This document shows, one piece after another, positions 1 through 8,580 of a stretch of DNA of 64,000 bases. Location of the stretch: contig CAVPJX010000001.1 of NCBI GenBank assembly GCA_963705545.1, positions 744,001-808,000 of the forward strand. The letters run 5' to 3'. The notes beneath the pieces were generated by a model that saw only the letters and a program-made list of their open reading frames with translations, ran no database searches and was not told where the DNA came from. Position 1 is the stretch's first letter. Each line of letters opens with the position of its first letter. Made by a program: the position numbers and the translations under genes. The stretch comes from DATBLY01 sp963705545. Lineage in GTDB: Bacteria; Actinomycetota; UBA4738; HRBIN12.

Positions 1-950
1 TCGCTCCCGTACAGGTACTGGTTCTGCATCGGGGTCAGGCCTTCGACGAACCACGACGGGGCGTACGACGGGTACGACGCCATCGCGACGATGCCGCCGT
101 CGTTCGCGTCGAGGACGATCACGGTCCCCGAGTTCGCGACGAGGTTCCGGCCGCTGCTCTCGTCGAACACTCCGCGCGCGCGATCGATCCCGGCGACGAG
201 CGCATCCTCGGCGATCCGCTGGATCCGACCGTCGAGCGCGAGGATCACGTCGTCGCCGGGGTCGGCCGCCTCCTCGCCGAGCTGCCGGATCGTCTCGCCG
301 GCTGAGTTCACCTGGTAGGTCTCCACGCCCTTGCTGCCGACCAGGTACTTCTCGTACTGCTTCTCCAGGCCGGCCTTGCCGACGAGGTCGTTCGGTCCGT
401 ACTTGGCGAACTGCTTCTGGTCGATCTCCTCCGCGTAGATCTGTCCGACCCACCCGATCTCGTGGGCCGCGAGCGAACCCTCCGGGTAGTTGCGGACGGC
501 CGCGCGCACGACCTGGACCCCCGGGAACCGATCGGCATGCTCTTCGAGGTAGAAGGCGACCTTCTTCGGGACGTCGACCGCGACCGGCACCGGCTGGTAG
601 TCGTAGTAGAGCTTCGAGTCGAGGGCCTCGTTGATCTTGTGGACCTTCATCCCGAGGACCTCGGAGAGCCGGAGCAAGATCGCCTCGGCATCCGGCGAGT
701 TGGCGAGCTCCTGCTCGTTCACACGGACCTCCACCGACAGCCGGTTGTCCACGAGCGGGTCGCCGTTCGCGTCGAGGATCCGGCCGCGCGGCGCGTCCGT
801 CGGCACCAGCCGGACCATCTGATTCTCCGCCTCCCGCGCGTAGGCGGCTGAGTCGAGGACCTGCAGGAACCACAGCCGGGCAGAGAGGGCGGCGAACATC
901 ACCGTCACGAGGATCGCGAGGACCTTCAGCCGCGAGGTGGACTTCTCCAT
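1..950 (-). CDS. mrdA: Penicillin-binding protein 2 (peptidoglycan transpeptidase), C-terminus cut by window edge
   Basis: Elongasome transpeptidase that cross-links peptidoglycan during rod elongation; it acts on the outer face of the membrane. About 316 codons are visible. They hold a short cytoplasmic start (MEKSTSRLKV), one membrane anchor at about residues 8-26, and the pedestal/dimerisation region containing the PRGRILDANG motif typical of class B PBPs. The catalytic SxxK serine lies beyond the window edge. The ATG overlaps the mreD stop by one base (TAATG), so the two are translationally coupled. The frame is open to position 1, so it is truncated only by the window. Identification is firm from the N-terminal motif and the mreBCD context. 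Confidence 0.92.
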   Translation of the reverse strand, partial: MEKSTSRLKVLAILVTVMFAALSARLWFLQVLDSAAYAREAENQMVRLVPTDAPRGRILDANGDPLVDNRLSVEVRVNEQELANSPDAEAILLRLSEVLGMKVHKINEALDSKLYYDYQPVPVAVDVPKKVAFYLEEHADRFPGVQVVRAAVRNYPEGSLAAHEIGWVGQIYAEEIDQKQFAKYGPNDLVGKAGLEKQYEKYLVGSKGVETYQVNSAGETIRQLGEEAADPGDDVILALDGRIQRIAEDALVAGIDRARGVFDESSGRNLVANSGTVIVLDANDGGIVAMASYPSYAPSWFVEGLTPMQNQYLYGS

Positions 951-1459
951 TAGAACCGCACCACCCGTCTCGGTCTGGACCCCTCGAAGACCCGCCGCAA
1001 GAGTGGATACACGAGCGGCGTCAGCAGCGCGGTGTACAAGGCCGACAGCAGCGCGATCCGGATCCCCTCGAGCAGCTCGACGTCGAGCTGGCCGAGCAGG
1101 AACGCAACGGCCTCGTAGAAGAGCACGCCGCCGAACGTCCCGAGCGCCACGAGGATCGTCGGCAGCAGCGGCGAGGGCGAGACGATGTACTGACGGGCGA
1201 GCCCGACGGTGTAGCCGAGCAAGGTGAGCGTGAGCGCGGTGATCCCCTTCGGCTGATCGAGCAAGAAGTCCTGGGCCATGCCGCCCGCGAACCCGATGAT
1301 GGCGCCTTCTCCCGGGCCATCGATCACCGCCACGAGGATCGTCACGAGGTAGAGCAGCTCCGGCCGGACGCCTAGGAGCTTGATCTGGGAGAAGACCGTC
1401 GACTGCAGGAGCAAGGCCGTGATGATCACGGCGGAGAGGGCGAGCACGCGTCGGACCAC
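950..1459 (-). CDS. mreD: Rod shape-determining protein MreD
   Basis: Small integral membrane component of the elongasome that bridges MreC and the PBP2/RodA machinery. The 169-residue protein is almost entirely hydrophobic, with five to six predicted membrane segments, and carries the early motif LLLQSTVFSQI followed by a proline- and glycine-rich loop (DGPGEGAIIGF) as in MreD proteins. Its length matches the family (about 160-180). It begins 2 nt after the mreC stop and overlaps mrdA by one base, placing it inside the mreBCD-mrdA operon. MreD is poorly conserved, so the name rests partly on position between mreC and mrdA. Confidence 0.9.
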   Translation of the reverse strand: MVRRVLALSAVIITALLLQSTVFSQIKLLGVRPELLYLVTILVAVIDGPGEGAIIGFAGGMAQDFLLDQPKGITALTLTLLGYTVGLARQYIVSPSPLLPTILVALGTFGGVLFYEAVAFLLGQLDVELLEGIRIALLSALYTALLTPLVYPLLRRVFEGSRPRRVVRF

Positions 1460-1461
1460 CG

Positions 1462-2319
1462 CTAGCCCTCGCCGCCGGTCAGCAGGACGAGCACGAACTC
1501 GAGGGCCGAGAAGTCGACGGCCGGCCGGACCGTCACGAATTCCTCCAGGCCGGCTTCGGTCGGCACCGACCGCGACACGGTCCCGATGATGAGCCCGGGC
1601 GGATACGCGCCGCGTTCCCCGTTGACCTCATAGGCCTGGGTCACGACCGGCTCGTTGCCCTCGATCTGGGTCCCCGGCGTGACGAGCGACATCCGCGGGT
1701 CCGACTCGCCCTGGCCCTCGACGAGTCCGGTCTCCCCCGAGACGGTGAGCTTCCCCGCGACCGAGAACCCGCGATCGATCAGGAGCTGCACCTCCGAGGA
1801 GACGATGCTCACCCGGACCACGCGGCCCACCAGGCGTGGGGCCTCCTCGCTCCCGGTGATCACCGGCATCCCCACCTGGACGCCGTCGCTCGATCCGACG
1901 TCGATCGTGACCGTGTAGCGGAAGTTCGACAGGCCGTTCGCGATCACGACCGAGGCGACCGAGTCCGGCGCCAGGCTCTGCTCCAGCCCGAGCAGGTCCT
2001 GGAGCTGCTCCAGCTGCTGCTGCTGGAAGCCGCTCTCGACCTCCGCCGCGGTGAGGTCCTCGATCTGGCGCTTCAGCCGTTGATTCTCGTCCTCGAGGGA
2101 GGGCAGGTGCACCAGGCCGATGAAGAAGTCGCCGATCGGACGCGTCACCTGGGTCACGGCGTCCTGCAGGGGCGCCATGAACGCGAGCGCGGCGCGGCCC
2201 AGGCCGGCGAGCGGACCCCGTTCCCCCTGCCGGTAGTCGAGGGTGATCACCGCGAGCGAGATCGAGACCAGCACGACCACCAGGAGCCGCGTGCTGCGGG
2301 GGCGCTGCCTCGTGACCAC
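1462..2319 (-). CDS. mreC: Rod shape-determining protein MreC
   Basis: Periplasm-facing scaffold linking the MreB filament to PBP2. The 285-residue protein has a short basic N-terminus, one membrane helix (about residues 9-27), a coiled coil rich in Gln, Leu and Glu (about 65-100) and then the two beta-barrel domains of MreC, with GSSDGVQVGMPVI and the VIDRGFS-like segment LLIDRGFSVAG. The GTG at 2317-2319 was chosen because it lies 5 nt after the mreB stop and gives a normal N-terminus; the frame stays open further upstream inside mreB. It is the second gene of the operon. No strong Shine-Dalgarno sequence is visible. Confidence 0.93.
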   Translation of the reverse strand: MVTRQRPRSTRLLVVVLVSISLAVITLDYRQGERGPLAGLGRAALAFMAPLQDAVTQVTRPIGDFFIGLVHLPSLEDENQRLKRQIEDLTAAEVESGFQQQQLEQLQDLLGLEQSLAPDSVASVVIANGLSNFRYTVTIDVGSSDGVQVGMPVITGSEEAPRLVGRVVRVSIVSSEVQLLIDRGFSVAGKLTVSGETGLVEGQGESDPRMSLVTPGTQIEGNEPVVTQAYEVNGERGAYPPGLIIGTVSRSVPTEAGLEEFVTVRPAVDFSALEFVLVLLTGGEG

Positions 2320-2324
2320 GGCGG

Positions 2325-3347
2325 CTACCGGCGGCTGGGACTCACCAGGACGCGCTGCAGGACCTCGAACTCCTCCAGGCACTTGCCGGAGCCGAGCACC
2401 ACCGCTTGGAGCGGTGCGTCCGCGATCCGGACGGGCATACCGGTCTCGTGCCGCAGCCGCTTGTCCAGGCCGCGCAACAACGCCCCGCCGCCCGTGAGCA
2501 CGATGCCCCGGTCCATGATGTCGGCGGAGAGCTCCGGAGGGGTCCGGTCGAGCGTGGTCTTGATCGCGTCGATGATGGCGTTGACGGGCTCTTCGATCGC
2601 CCGACGGATCTCCTCAGCGGTGATCGTGATCGTCTTCGGGAGACCGGAGACCAGGTCTCGCCCCTTGATCTCGGCGACGAGCTCCTCGGGCATCGGGAAC
2701 ACGGAGGCGATCGCGAGCTTGATCGCCTCGGACGTCCGCTCGCCCAGGAGCAGCGAGTACTCCTTCTTCACGTGCTGGATGATCGCCTCGTCCAGCTCGT
2801 CGCCGCCGATCCGGATGCTGGTGGACGTCACGATGCCGCCGAGGGAGATGACCGCGACCTCGGTCGTGCCGCCACCGATGTCGACGACCATGTTGCCGGT
2901 CGGCTCGTGGATCGGGAGCCCGGCGCCGATCGCGGCGGCCATGGGCTCCTCGATGATGTAGGCGCGTCGTGAACCCGCGGCGATCGTGGCCTCCTCCACC
3001 GCGCGCTGCTCGACCCCGGTGATGCCCGAGGGGACGCAGACGACCACACGTGGCTTGGCGAGGAGGCGACGCTTGTGGACCCGCTGGATGAAGTACCGCA
3101 GCATCTTCTCCGTGACGTCGAAATCGGCGATGACCCCGTCCTTCAGCGGACGAACCGCTTGGATGTGGGACGGGGTCCGACCGATCATCCGCTTGGCCTC
3201 GGCGCCCACGGCAAGGATGGCTCCGGTAAGGGTGTTGATCGCGACGACGCTTGGCTCGTTCAACACGACACCGCGTCCACGCACGTACACCAGCGTGTTC
3301 GCGGTCCCGAGGTCGACGGCCATGTCACGACCAAGGAACCCGAGCAC
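2325..3347 (-). CDS. mreB: Rod shape-determining protein MreB (actin homologue)
   Basis: Cytoplasmic actin-like ATPase that forms membrane-bound filaments and directs lateral wall synthesis. Visible actin-fold motifs include phosphate-1 DLGTANTLVY near the N-terminus, the phosphate-2 loop DIGGGTTEVAVI and the adenosine motif LTGGGALLRGL. The GTG at 3345-3347 (VLGFLGRDMAVDL) gives 340 residues, the normal MreB length, with GGAGGGG just upstream. An ATG at 3407 would add 20 unrelated residues and would lie upstream of the start site predicted from the TAGGCT -10 box at 3394-3399. The gene leads the operon and is divergent from fabD. Confidence 0.95.
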   Translation of the reverse strand: MLGFLGRDMAVDLGTANTLVYVRGRGVVLNEPSVVAINTLTGAILAVGAEAKRMIGRTPSHIQAVRPLKDGVIADFDVTEKMLRYFIQRVHKRRLLAKPRVVVCVPSGITGVEQRAVEEATIAAGSRRAYIIEEPMAAAIGAGLPIHEPTGNMVVDIGGGTTEVAVISLGGIVTSTSIRIGGDELDEAIIQHVKKEYSLLLGERTSEAIKLAIASVFPMPEELVAEIKGRDLVSGLPKTITITAEEIRRAIEEPVNAIIDAIKTTLDRTPPELSADIMDRGIVLTGGGALLRGLDKRLRHETGMPVRIADAPLQAVVLGSGKCLEEFEVLQRVLVSPSRR

Positions 3348-3393
3348 CCCCTCCGTACCCTGGGGACGGGCCGTGGGGGAAGAGGATCGTTGG

Positions 3394-3399
3394 AGCCTA
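3394..3399 (-). promoter_or_regulatory. Predicted -10 box of the mreBCD-mrdA operon
   Basis: TAGGCT on the minus strand, about 46 nt before the GTG start of mreB, which allows a roughly 40-nt leader ending in GGAGGGG. The hexamer matches the TANNNT form seen before many genes in this window. No convincing -35 element is visible. It is used here mainly to decide the mreB start. Confidence 0.45.
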
Positions 3400-3464
3400 T
3401 CGGCCATGGGCTCGGCCTGCAGTTCTACACCCCGGTCCTTCCGCGTGGCAACCTGTGCCGCGTG

Positions 3465-4391
3465 ATGACGACGAACCAACACATCGCCGTGGTCTTCCCG
3501 GGACAGGGATCGCAGTTCACCGGGATGGCCGATGCCTGGATCGAGCATCCGGCCGGACGCGCTGCGCTGGAGGAAGCCTCCGACGCGATGGGCGAGGATC
3601 TCGTCGCGGGTTGTCACGACGAGGAACGGCTCGCGACCACGGGGTTCGTCCAGCCGGCGTTGCTCGCCTGCGACGTCGCCGCGTTCCGGGTCCTCGAGTC
3701 CGATGGGCTCGCCTCCACGGGCGTGGCCGGACACTCGCTCGGGGAGTTCGCCGCCTTGGTCGCGGCGGAGGTGCTCACCCTCCCCGAGGCCCTCGCGGTC
3801 GTGGTGACGCGAGGGCGCGCGATGCAGCGGGCGGGCGAGGAGCGACCGGGGACGATGACGGCCCTCCTGGGCCTCGACGGAGCGGGTGCGGCCGCGCTCT
3901 GCGACGAGGCGCGCGGAGACGACGTGCTCGTGGTGGCGAACGAGAACTCCCCGGCGCAGTCCGTGATCAGCGGCTCGATCCCCGCGATCGAGCGCGCCGA
4001 GACGCTCGCGGGCGCCCGACGGGTCCGCGCCGTGCGCCTGAACGTCGCCGGGGCGTTCCATTCACCGCTGATGGAGCCCGCGGTCGCCCCGATCCTCGAG
4101 GTGCTCGCGCCGATCGAAACCAGGGACCCTCGGATCCCGGTCGCCGAGAACGTCGCCGGGGCGATCGTGGACGACGGCGCCAGTCTCCGCGAGCTGATCG
4201 AGCGACAGGTGGTCTCGCCGGTGAAGTGGGTCGGGTGCGCGCAGGCGCTCGCGGCCGCGGGCGCGACGATGTTCGTGGAGGCCGGCCCTGGCGACGTGCT
4301 GACGAAGCTGGCGAAGCGAGTGATCCCAGGAGCACGCGCCGTGAGCGTCGGCTCGCCGGGGGACGCCCAGACGCTATCCTCGGCCCCGTGA
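3465..4391 (+). CDS. fabD: Malonyl-CoA:ACP transacylase FabD
   Basis: Transfers malonyl groups from CoA to acyl carrier protein, feeding fatty acid elongation. The 308-residue protein has the N-terminal FPGQGSQ motif and the nucleophile elbow GHSLGEF with Ser91, matching E. coli Ser92. The later AGAFHSPLM segment carries the catalytic histidine. The start could be GTG 3462 or the adjoining ATG 3465. It is the first gene of fabD-fabH-fabG-acpP-fabF, and its TGA overlaps the fabH GTG by four bases (GTGA), indicating translational coupling. Confidence 0.96.
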   Translation: MTTNQHIAVVFPGQGSQFTGMADAWIEHPAGRAALEEASDAMGEDLVAGCHDEERLATTGFVQPALLACDVAAFRVLESDGLASTGVAGHSLGEFAALVAAEVLTLPEALAVVVTRGRAMQRAGEERPGTMTALLGLDGAGAAALCDEARGDDVLVVANENSPAQSVISGSIPAIERAETLAGARRVRAVRLNVAGAFHSPLMEPAVAPILEVLAPIETRDPRIPVAENVAGAIVDDGASLRELIERQVVSPVKWVGCAQALAAAGATMFVEAGPGDVLTKLAKRVIPGARAVSVGSPGDAQTLSSAP

Positions 4392-5389
4392 CGCGCCATG
4401 CCACGATCGCCGGGGTCGGATCCTCGCTGCCACCGCGCCTGGTCCCGAACACATGGTTCGAATCGCAGGTGGACACGAGCGACGCCTGGATCCGCGAGCG
4501 GACCGGGATCGAGGCTCGCCACTTCGTCGAGGATGGCGTCGTGGCGTCCGACCTCGCCGTGGAGGCATCACGCCTCGCGATGGCTACGGCCGACGTCGCG
4601 CCCGAGCACCTCGACCTGATCGTCTGCGCGAGCGTCACCGGTGACACGCCGTTCCCGGCGACCGCGGTCTGGGTCCAGCAGAAGCTCGGGATCGCGTGCC
4701 CGGCGTTCGACGTGAACGCGGCGTGCGCCGGGTTCTCGTACGCCCTCGCCACCGCGACCGCGATGATCGAGTCGGGCATGGCCGACACGGCCCTGCTGAT
4801 CGGGGCCGAGGTGTTCAGCCGGATCCTCGACTTCACCGACCGTCAGACGTGCGTCCTGTTCGGCGACGGCGCCGGGGCGGCGATCGTCCGGCGGGCCGAG
4901 GCCCCCGGGATCGAGGGAACCGTGCTCGGGGCCGACGGCACGGCCGCCGAGATCCTGATCATGCCGGGCGGCGGGTCTCGCGAGCCCGCGAGCCCGCAGA
5001 CGGTGGCCGCCGGCCGCCATCGCATCTTCATGCCGAACGGCCGCGAGGTGTTCAAGCGCGCGGTGACCGAGATGGCCTCCGCCTGTCGCCAGGTGCTGGA
5101 GAAGAACGGACACACGACGGACGACGTCGACGTGCTGATCCCGCACCAGGCGAACGCCCGGATCATGAAGGCCGTGGCGGACCGCCTCCACATCCCCGCC
5201 GAGAAGGCCGTGATCGACGTGGCCGAGGTGGGCAACACGAGCGCGGCGTCGATCCCGATCGCGCTCGACCGGGCGTGGCGCGCCGGCCGGATCCGGCAGG
5301 GTGACCTCGTGCTGTTCACGTCGTTCGGCGCCGGGCTCACGTGGGGGGCCACCGTGATGCGATGGACGATGCCGGAGCCGGACGCGTGA
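4388..5389 (+). CDS. fabH: 3-oxoacyl-ACP synthase III FabH
   Basis: Starts fatty acid synthesis by condensing an acyl-CoA with malonyl-ACP. The 333-residue thiolase-fold protein has the expected triad: Cys113 in the DVNAACAGFSYAL motif, His in IPHQANARIM, and Asn in the GNTSAASIP segment. The GTG start overlaps fabD, and the stop overlaps the fabG GTG. TATCCT lies 7 nt before this GTG and could act as an internal leaderless promoter, but that is weak evidence inside an operon. Identification is firm. Confidence 0.96.
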   Translation: MTRHATIAGVGSSLPPRLVPNTWFESQVDTSDAWIRERTGIEARHFVEDGVVASDLAVEASRLAMATADVAPEHLDLIVCASVTGDTPFPATAVWVQQKLGIACPAFDVNAACAGFSYALATATAMIESGMADTALLIGAEVFSRILDFTDRQTCVLFGDGAGAAIVRRAEAPGIEGTVLGADGTAAEILIMPGGGSREPASPQTVAAGRHRIFMPNGREVFKRAVTEMASACRQVLEKNGHTTDDVDVLIPHQANARIMKAVADRLHIPAEKAVIDVAEVGNTSAASIPIALDRAWRAGRIRQGDLVLFTSFGAGLTWGATVMRWTMPEPDA

Positions 5390-6121
5390 GCCGGGTCGCG
5401 GTCGTCACCGGCGCGTCGCGCGGGATCGGCCGGGCCTGCGCGATCGCGCTCGCCGAGGGTGGCTGGACCGTCGCGGTCGGGTACCGGACGGACGAGGCGG
5501 CCGCGAAGGAGACGCGTCGAGGCCCTCGAGGCCGCCGGCACGCCCGGCATGGCGGTCTACCTCGACACCACGGACGAGTCATCGGTCCAGGAGGCGTTCC
5601 GCCGCGTGACGGACGAGGTCGGCACCGTGACCGGTCTCGTGAACAACGCCGGGTACTCGCAGGACGGACTCCTGCTGAAGTACTCGATGGACGTCTACGA
5701 CCGCACCATGGCCACGAACGTCCGCGGCGCGTTCCTGTGCGCCCGGGGCGCGCTCCGCGGGATGCTCCGGCAGCGATGGGGCCGGATCGTCAACATGTCG
5801 TCGGCGGTGGCGCTGCACGGCAACGCCGGCCAGACGGCGTACGCGGCCTCCAAGAGCGCCCTGCTCGGGCTCACGACGTCGCTCGCGCGGGAGGTCGGCG
5901 TGAAGGGCATCACGGTGAACGCCGTCTGCCCGGGCCTGGTCGAGACGGAGATGACGTCCCACCTCGACGACAAGGCGCGTGCCTACTACCTGGATCAGAC
6001 CCCGCTCGGACGCACGGCGACGCTCGAGGAGGTCGCGGCGGTCGTGCGGTTCGTGATGTCGGATGAGGCGTCGTACGTGAACGGCGCCGTGATCGCGGTT
6101 GACGGGGGCCTCACGGCGTAG
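5386..6121 (+). pseudogene. fabG: 3-oxoacyl-ACP reductase FabG, interrupted by a single-base shift
   Basis: NADPH-dependent SDR enzyme for the first reduction of the fatty acid elongation cycle. The N-terminal cofactor motif TGASRGIG is read from the GTG at 5386. The rest, with LVNNAGYSQDG, the YxxxK active site (YAASKSALLG) and a C-terminal VDGGLTA, is in the next frame. The shift lies at about 5512-5516 (gagacgcgtcgag): removing one base restores ETVEALEAAG and a 244-residue protein, exactly the normal length. No other fabG is in the window and the enzyme is normally essential, so a sequencing error is more likely than a real pseudogene. Confidence 0.88.
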
Positions 6122-6200
6122 CCGCCGAACGGTCGCGCCGCTAGGCTCGTGCGGATCGAGGAGAGCGGAACCGAGCGCGAGGACGAGGAGGACGAACGGG

Positions 6201-6449
6201 ATGGAGCGTTCCGAGATCGAAGAGCGGGTGAAGAAGGTGCTCGCCGAACAGCTGGCCGTGGACGAGGCGCAGGTCGTGCCGGATGCGCGGTTCGCCGAGG
6301 ACCTGAACGCCGACTCGCTGGACCTCGTCGAGGCGGTGCTCGCCCTGGAAGAGGAGTGGAGCATCGAGATCCCCGAGGACGAGATGGAGTCCGTCAAGAC
6401 CGTGGGCCAGGCCGTGGACATGGTCATGTCGAAGCTCGGGATGTCGTAA
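6201..6449 (+). CDS. acpP: Acyl carrier protein
   Basis: Carries growing acyl chains on a phosphopantetheine arm. The 82-residue acidic protein has the modification motif ADSLDLVE with Ser39. The ATG follows a strong purine-rich GAGGACGAGGAGG stretch. The frame is open upstream to 6099, but those residues are basic and unrelated to ACP, so the ATG at 6201 is used. It sits between fabG and fabF, the usual place in this operon. Confidence 0.96.
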   Translation: MERSEIEERVKKVLAEQLAVDEAQVVPDARFAEDLNADSLDLVEAVLALEEEWSIEIPEDEMESVKTVGQAVDMVMSKLGMS

Positions 6450-6460
6450 GGGAGCACGCC

Positions 6461-7693
6461 GTGGCCGAGCGCCGGAAGGTCGTCATCACCGGGATCGGCC
6501 CGGTCACGCCCGTCGGGATCGGGCGCGACGACTTCTGGGCCGGCCTCATCGGAGGACGGAACGGGGTCCGCACGATCACGCAGTTCCCGATCGACGACCT
6601 CCCGGTCACGGTGGCGGGCGAGGTCGACGGGTTCGAGCCGGAGGCGTTCCTGGACAAGAAGGAGGCGCGCCGGACCGCTCGGTTCACGCAGTTCGGCCTC
6701 GCGTCCGCGCGGCTCGCCTGGTCCGATGCAGGCGACCCGGAGGTGGTCGCCGAGCGAGGCGGGGTGATCTTCGCGACCGGCATCGGCGGGATCGAGACCC
6801 TGCTGGCCCAGTACGACGTGCTGAAGGAGAAGGGACCGGGGCGTGTGTCCCCGTTCATGGTCCCGATGCTCATGGCGAACGCACCGGCCGGTCACATCGC
6901 GATGCGGTTCGGTCTCACCGGATGCAACTTCGCGACGATCTCGGCCTGCTCGTCCAGCAACCACGCGATCTTCGAGGCGATGCGCCTGCTCCGCGACGGC
7001 ACGCTCGACCTCTGCATCGCTGGCGGGTCCGAGGCCGCCACGCTGCCCCTCACGGTCGCCGCCTTCGCGCAGATGACGGCCCTGACGAAGAACCCGGACC
7101 CGGAGACGGCGTCGCGGCCGTTCGACGCGAACCGTGACGGGTTCGTGCTGTCCGAGGGGGCGTGCGCCCTGATCATGGAGACCGAAGAGCATGCGATGCG
7201 GCGTGGGGCGCGGATCTACTGCGAGGTGGCCGGCGCCGGCGCGAGCGACGACGCGTACCACATCACGGCGCCCGATCCCAAGGGATCGGGCGCGGCCCTC
7301 GCGATGCGGTGGGCCCTCGACGACGCCGGGGCGCAGCCCGGCGACGTCGACTACATCAACGCCCACGGCACCTCCACGCCGCTGAACGACGCGTCCGAGG
7401 CGGAGGCGATCGGCGCCGTCCTCGGCAAGCACGCGCGCACGGTGGCGGTGTCGTCGACGAAGTCCATGACCGGGCATCAGATGGGCGCCGCGGGCGCCGT
7501 CGAGGGAGCGGCCTGCGCACTGGCGATCACGAACGGGGTCATCCCCCCGACGATCCACCACGGCACGCCCGACCCCGCGATCGAGCTCGACGTGACGCCG
7601 AACCACGCGCGCGAGCTCGAGGTCGGCCTCGCGCTGTCGAACTCCTTCGGCTTCGGTGGGCACAACACGTGCGTCGCGTTCCGAGCCGCGTGA
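6461..7693 (+). CDS. fabF: 3-oxoacyl-ACP synthase II FabF
   Basis: Elongation condensing enzyme of type II fatty acid synthesis. The 410-residue protein has the KAS Cys-His-His triad: Cys163 in SACSSSNHAIF, His in NAHGTSTPLND, and His in SMTGHQMGAAGA. A C-terminal FGFGGHN glycine-rich loop is present. The GTG start lies 11 nt after the acpP stop. The stop overlaps the GTG of the next gene (GTGA), so the downstream secreted protein is coupled to it. Confidence 0.96.
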   Translation: MAERRKVVITGIGPVTPVGIGRDDFWAGLIGGRNGVRTITQFPIDDLPVTVAGEVDGFEPEAFLDKKEARRTARFTQFGLASARLAWSDAGDPEVVAERGGVIFATGIGGIETLLAQYDVLKEKGPGRVSPFMVPMLMANAPAGHIAMRFGLTGCNFATISACSSSNHAIFEAMRLLRDGTLDLCIAGGSEAATLPLTVAAFAQMTALTKNPDPETASRPFDANRDGFVLSEGACALIMETEEHAMRRGARIYCEVAGAGASDDAYHITAPDPKGSGAALAMRWALDDAGAQPGDVDYINAHGTSTPLNDASEAEAIGAVLGKHARTVAVSSTKSMTGHQMGAAGAVEGAACALAITNGVIPPTIHHGTPDPAIELDVTPNHARELEVGLALSNSFGFGGHNTCVAFRAA

Positions 7694-8565
7694 CGCGGCT
7701 TCGTGGAGCACGCCGACGCGCGACCGCGATCGGCCTCGCCACCCTCGTCGCGTTCGCGGTAGCGGCCCCCGCCGGCTCACGGCCCCTCGTCGAGACCTCG
7801 GCCGCGCAGAGCTGCCCGCCCGCGGAGCCCGTCCGGGTCACGGGTCAGGTCGATATCGACGGGATCGACGAGGTGTCCGGCGTGGTCGCGAGCCGTCGCA
7901 CGCCGGGCATGTACTGGATCGAGGAGGACTCCGGGAATCCCGCGAGGATCTGGGGCGTCGACCTGACCGGGGCTCGGCTCGCATCGCTGCGGGTCCTCGA
8001 GGCGACGAACCTGGACTGGGAGGACATCGCGCTCGCGCGCGGCCGGATCTGGGTGGCCGACATCGGTGACAACTTCCTGCTGCGATCGTCGATCACCGTG
8101 TATTCCTTCCCCGAGCCGCTCCCCTCCGCGCCGCGCGTGCACGCCGATGTCCTCACGCTCACCTACCCCGATGGACCCCACAACGCCGAGGCGCTCTTCG
8201 TGGACGGGACGCGTCGCCAACTCTTCGTCGTGACCAAGGAGGCCGGGACCGCCGAGGTCTACCGGACGCCCATCTCCCACGTGCCCGACGGCTCCACCAA
8301 GGAGCTCCGGCCGGTGACCACCCTCCCGCTGAACCGGGTCACGGCCGCGGACCTCGGTGCGGCGGGCATCGTGATCAAGGCCGGCGACGCCAATCTGTAC
8401 CGCTGGGGCACGGACCGGCGCGTGTCCACCGCGCTCGCGAGCGCACCGTGCGTGTTCGCCGCCGGTCCGGGCGAGGCGATCGCGCTCGCGCGGTCACCGA
8501 GCGGGCTGGTCGCGATCCCGGAGGGGTCCCGGCCAAGCGTCTACCTGACCCCGGCAGACCTGTAG
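7690..8565 (+). CDS. Secreted protein of unknown function, coupled to the fatty acid operon
   Basis: I do not recognise a named family. The 291-residue product begins with a basic, hydrophobic signal-like segment (about residues 8-30) followed by small residues. Only three cysteines are seen (Cys42, Cys265 and one nearby). The mature part has repeated short beta-strand/turn patterns (YWIEEDSGNPARIWGVD, WVADIGDNFLLRS, YRWGTDRRV) like a beta-propeller or esterase-like phytase fold, but this is inference. The GTG overlaps the fabF stop by four bases, so it is translated with the fab operon although it has no evident role in lipid synthesis. Confidence 0.8.
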   Translation: MTRLRGARRRATAIGLATLVAFAVAAPAGSRPLVETSAAQSCPPAEPVRVTGQVDIDGIDEVSGVVASRRTPGMYWIEEDSGNPARIWGVDLTGARLASLRVLEATNLDWEDIALARGRIWVADIGDNFLLRSSITVYSFPEPLPSAPRVHADVLTLTYPDGPHNAEALFVDGTRRQLFVVTKEAGTAEVYRTPISHVPDGSTKELRPVTTLPLNRVTAADLGAAGIVIKAGDANLYRWGTDRRVSTALASAPCVFAAGPGEAIALARSPSGLVAIPEGSRPSVYLTPADL

Positions 8566-8580
8566 CGCGGCACCACGGGC

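Noticed and set aside
3348..3407. ATG start for mreB at 3407
   Set aside because: It adds 20 residues unlike MreB, lacks a ribosome site, and lies upstream of the start site implied by the TAGGCT box; GTG 3347 gives the normal length.
4568..8280. Long open frames opposite the fab genes and the secreted protein
   Set aside because: They are mirror frames of GC-rich coding sequence; their translations are Arg/Gly/Asp-rich, without any motif, and coincide with genuine genes that have full domain signatures.
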